This document shows positions 62,888-64,000 of a DNA stretch of 64,000 bases, one piece after another. Position 1 is the first letter of the stretch. Each line of letters begins with the position of its first letter. Source of the DNA: Gambelia wislizenii (Eukaryota; Chordata; Lepidosauria; Squamata; Crotaphytidae). Position numbers and translations under genes: made by a program. The stretch is from contig JAUMIR010000003.1 of NCBI GenBank assembly GCA_030847615.1, positions 35,028,501-35,092,500 on the forward strand. The letters run 5' to 3'. The notes beneath the pieces were generated by a model. That model was not told the DNA's origin, did not search any database, and worked only from the letters and a program-made list of their open reading frames with translations.

Positions 62888-63387
62888 GTGAGCGGGGGGC
62901 CAGAGGGACCCTTCCCAGGAGGAGTCGGGGTGGAGAGGAGGAGGCGGAGGACCCCCGCGCCAGCCTGGAAAGGCGCAGAAAGCCCGCCTTAAGCGCCCAG
63001 CCGGGCTGCAGGGTGGCCCGGGCAGAAGCCCACCGAGTAGCCCCGGCGGATTCTCCGGACTCCTGGCCGCCCAGAGCAGCCGCCTCCCAACCAAGGCGGG
63101 AAAAGCGCCCCCTTTGCCTCCAGGCGCGGAGAGAGGGGGCCCGCTCAGACCCCTGGGGCCCTCCTGTTTTAAAGCGCTTCGGAAGTCAACTCCACTACAC
63201 GCACACTAATCGCCCCCACCCCAAAAGGGAGACAGGACACCCTTCCCCCCTGAAAAAAAAATCCTCCATTGTTCAACCCATCGCCCTTTTCGGGGTGAAA
63301 GCAAGGCGCGCTGTAGTTCCCAAGCTTTGTTCTCTTTGTTTGGCGGGGGGGGGGGTTCGCTGCCGCCATGCGGTGCCTGAAGCTGAG
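62888..63387. other. Start of LXN intron 1; CpG island tail
   Basis: GC-rich intron sequence without further exon. Long open frames here are by-products of low stop frequency. Confidence 0.5.
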
Positions 63388-63527
63388 GTTGCCAGAGGGG
63401 AAACTGGAGAGGGCTTCCGGGCCTTGAACGGTCGGTTGTGTGAAGAAGACAGGCAGGGATTTCAGCAGGTGTCGGTTATGGTTCCAAGATAAGCCACACC
63501 TGCTGAAATTCCTTCTTCTACCCTAGT
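63388..63527. repeat. Short foldback element (atttcagcaggtg family), copy 3
   Basis: ggttgccagaggggaaact, then gggatttcagcaggtgtc and cacacctgctgaaattcc reproduce the hairpin of 11454-11626. It lies in LXN intron 1. Confidence 0.6.
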
Positions 63528-63645
63528 GGCTCTTCACCTTTCCTTTACCAGGGACCCCCTGTAAATGTCTTTTGTTACCAGCGTCCCACAGGACCTAACG
63601 CAAGATTTAAAAGCATAATAATAATAATAATAATAACATTAACAA
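63523..63645 (+). mobile_element. hAT-like end fragment and (AAT)n tract
   Basis: tagtggctcttcacctttcc followed by taccagggaccccctg looks like a decayed end of the 61415-61783 element type. 63616-63636 is (aat)n. Confidence 0.4.
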
Positions 63646-63675
63646 TTATACCATCCATTAAATTTTCCCTCTTGA

Positions 63676-64000
63676 GCAGATGTCTAAACGGTTAAAAAAA
63701 AACACTTCATGGTATTGGCTGGGAATCCCACCTGTCTAAATGGGATCCTGCACCAATCCACACTATTCAGAAGGAGGGGGGCTCCAAACAGCAAAACCAA
63801 CACACTTTTCCCATACTTTAAAAAAAAACTGTGAGGGGGTGTGTGTTCCTGCTTGTTCGGCAAGTGTTTCAAAGGGAAGCACAAGGCTGATTGGCCAGGC
63901 CAGAACATTGGGCAGGGCTAGCTAACAGGGCAAGCGCCTGCTGCTGCCATCTTGGATTTTTGCCATAGTGAACAATTGCTAAGGCAATAAAACAGGGTGG
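63676..64000 (+). mobile_element. About 600-bp terminal-inverted-repeat element, copy 7 (cut by window edge)
   Basis: Left part gcagatgtctaaacggtta, then attcagaaggagggggg, gggtgtgtgttcctgcttg and gctgccatcttggattttt matches the family. The right end lies outside the window. Confidence 0.6.

Larger units (their letters stand above)
62180..63180 (+). promoter_or_regulatory. LXN: CpG island / LXN promoter and first exon
   Basis: About 1 kb is GC-rich and CpG-dense, beginning just after a TA-flanked MITE that ends at 62171. It spans the LXN first exon and the start of intron 1. Runs of CTCCTCCTC and GCCGCCGCC are present. No TATA box was recognised. Confidence 0.75.

Noticed and set aside
62197..63492. 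Very long open frames on both strands (up to 431 codons) over the LXN CpG island
   Set aside because: Stop codons are rare in this GC-rich DNA. The frames overlap on both strands, are Pro/Ala/Arg-rich, and only the frame matching latexin has family support.
1..64000. Endogenous retrovirus
   Set aside because: No gag, protease, integrase or envelope-type motif, no primer-binding site and no LTR pair in direct orientation was seen; all reverse-transcriptase signals are LINE or Penelope type.

Overview
This is a vertebrate nuclear genomic window, most likely from a squamate reptile (lizard). The clade call is an inference. It rests on tRNA-type SINEs resembling Sauria SINEs, many CR1 LINE ends, RTE-type LINE remnants, a Penelope-like element, a 5S-rRNA-derived SINE and hAT and Tigger-like DNA elements. 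No bacterial-style gene, CRISPR array, tRNA or rRNA gene was found.

Three protein-coding genes are supported, in the order known from the human GFM1/LXN/RARRES1 locus. RARRES1 (+ strand) has six coding exons from 24201 to 46685. All splice sites are GT/AG, phases match, and the joined reading is 279 codons. GFM1 (- strand, mitochondrial elongation factor G1) contributes its last five coding exons between 58740 and 51655; the rest of the gene lies beyond the right edge. LXN (+ strand, latexin) begins with coding exon 1 ending at 62887 inside a CpG island, and continues off the window. RARRES1 and GFM1 converge tail to tail with about 5 kb between their stop codons. LXN appears to start inside a GFM1 intron on the opposite strand. 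RARRES1 and LXN are paralogous cystatin-fold proteins; GFM1 is functionally unrelated.

Layout: 1-23.4 kb is intergenic and repeat-rich (hAT-like, RTE, CR1 and unassigned LINE copies, SINEs, foldback elements). A 144-bp tandem repeat and a CpG island (about 23.86-24.5 kb) lead into RARRES1 exon 1. Intron 1 (12.5 kb) carries a 1.4-kb LINE copy and other repeats. Intron 3 carries a Penelope-like element with inverted flanking repeats, next to a Tigger-like element filled with hairpin-forming minisatellite units. 46.7-51.6 kb is the convergent intergenic region. 51.6-58.8 kb holds GFM1 exons with two CR1 copies in introns. 58.8-62.2 kb is repeat-rich intron, followed by the LXN CpG island.

The most interesting non-genic signals are: hammerhead-ribozyme-like motifs in Penelope-type terminal repeats; a family of about 600-bp elements with terminal inverted repeats present in seven copies; the hairpin minisatellite inside a TA-flanked element; and an in-frame, hydrophobic N-terminal extension upstream of the canonical latexin start. 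I found no new multi-gene system.
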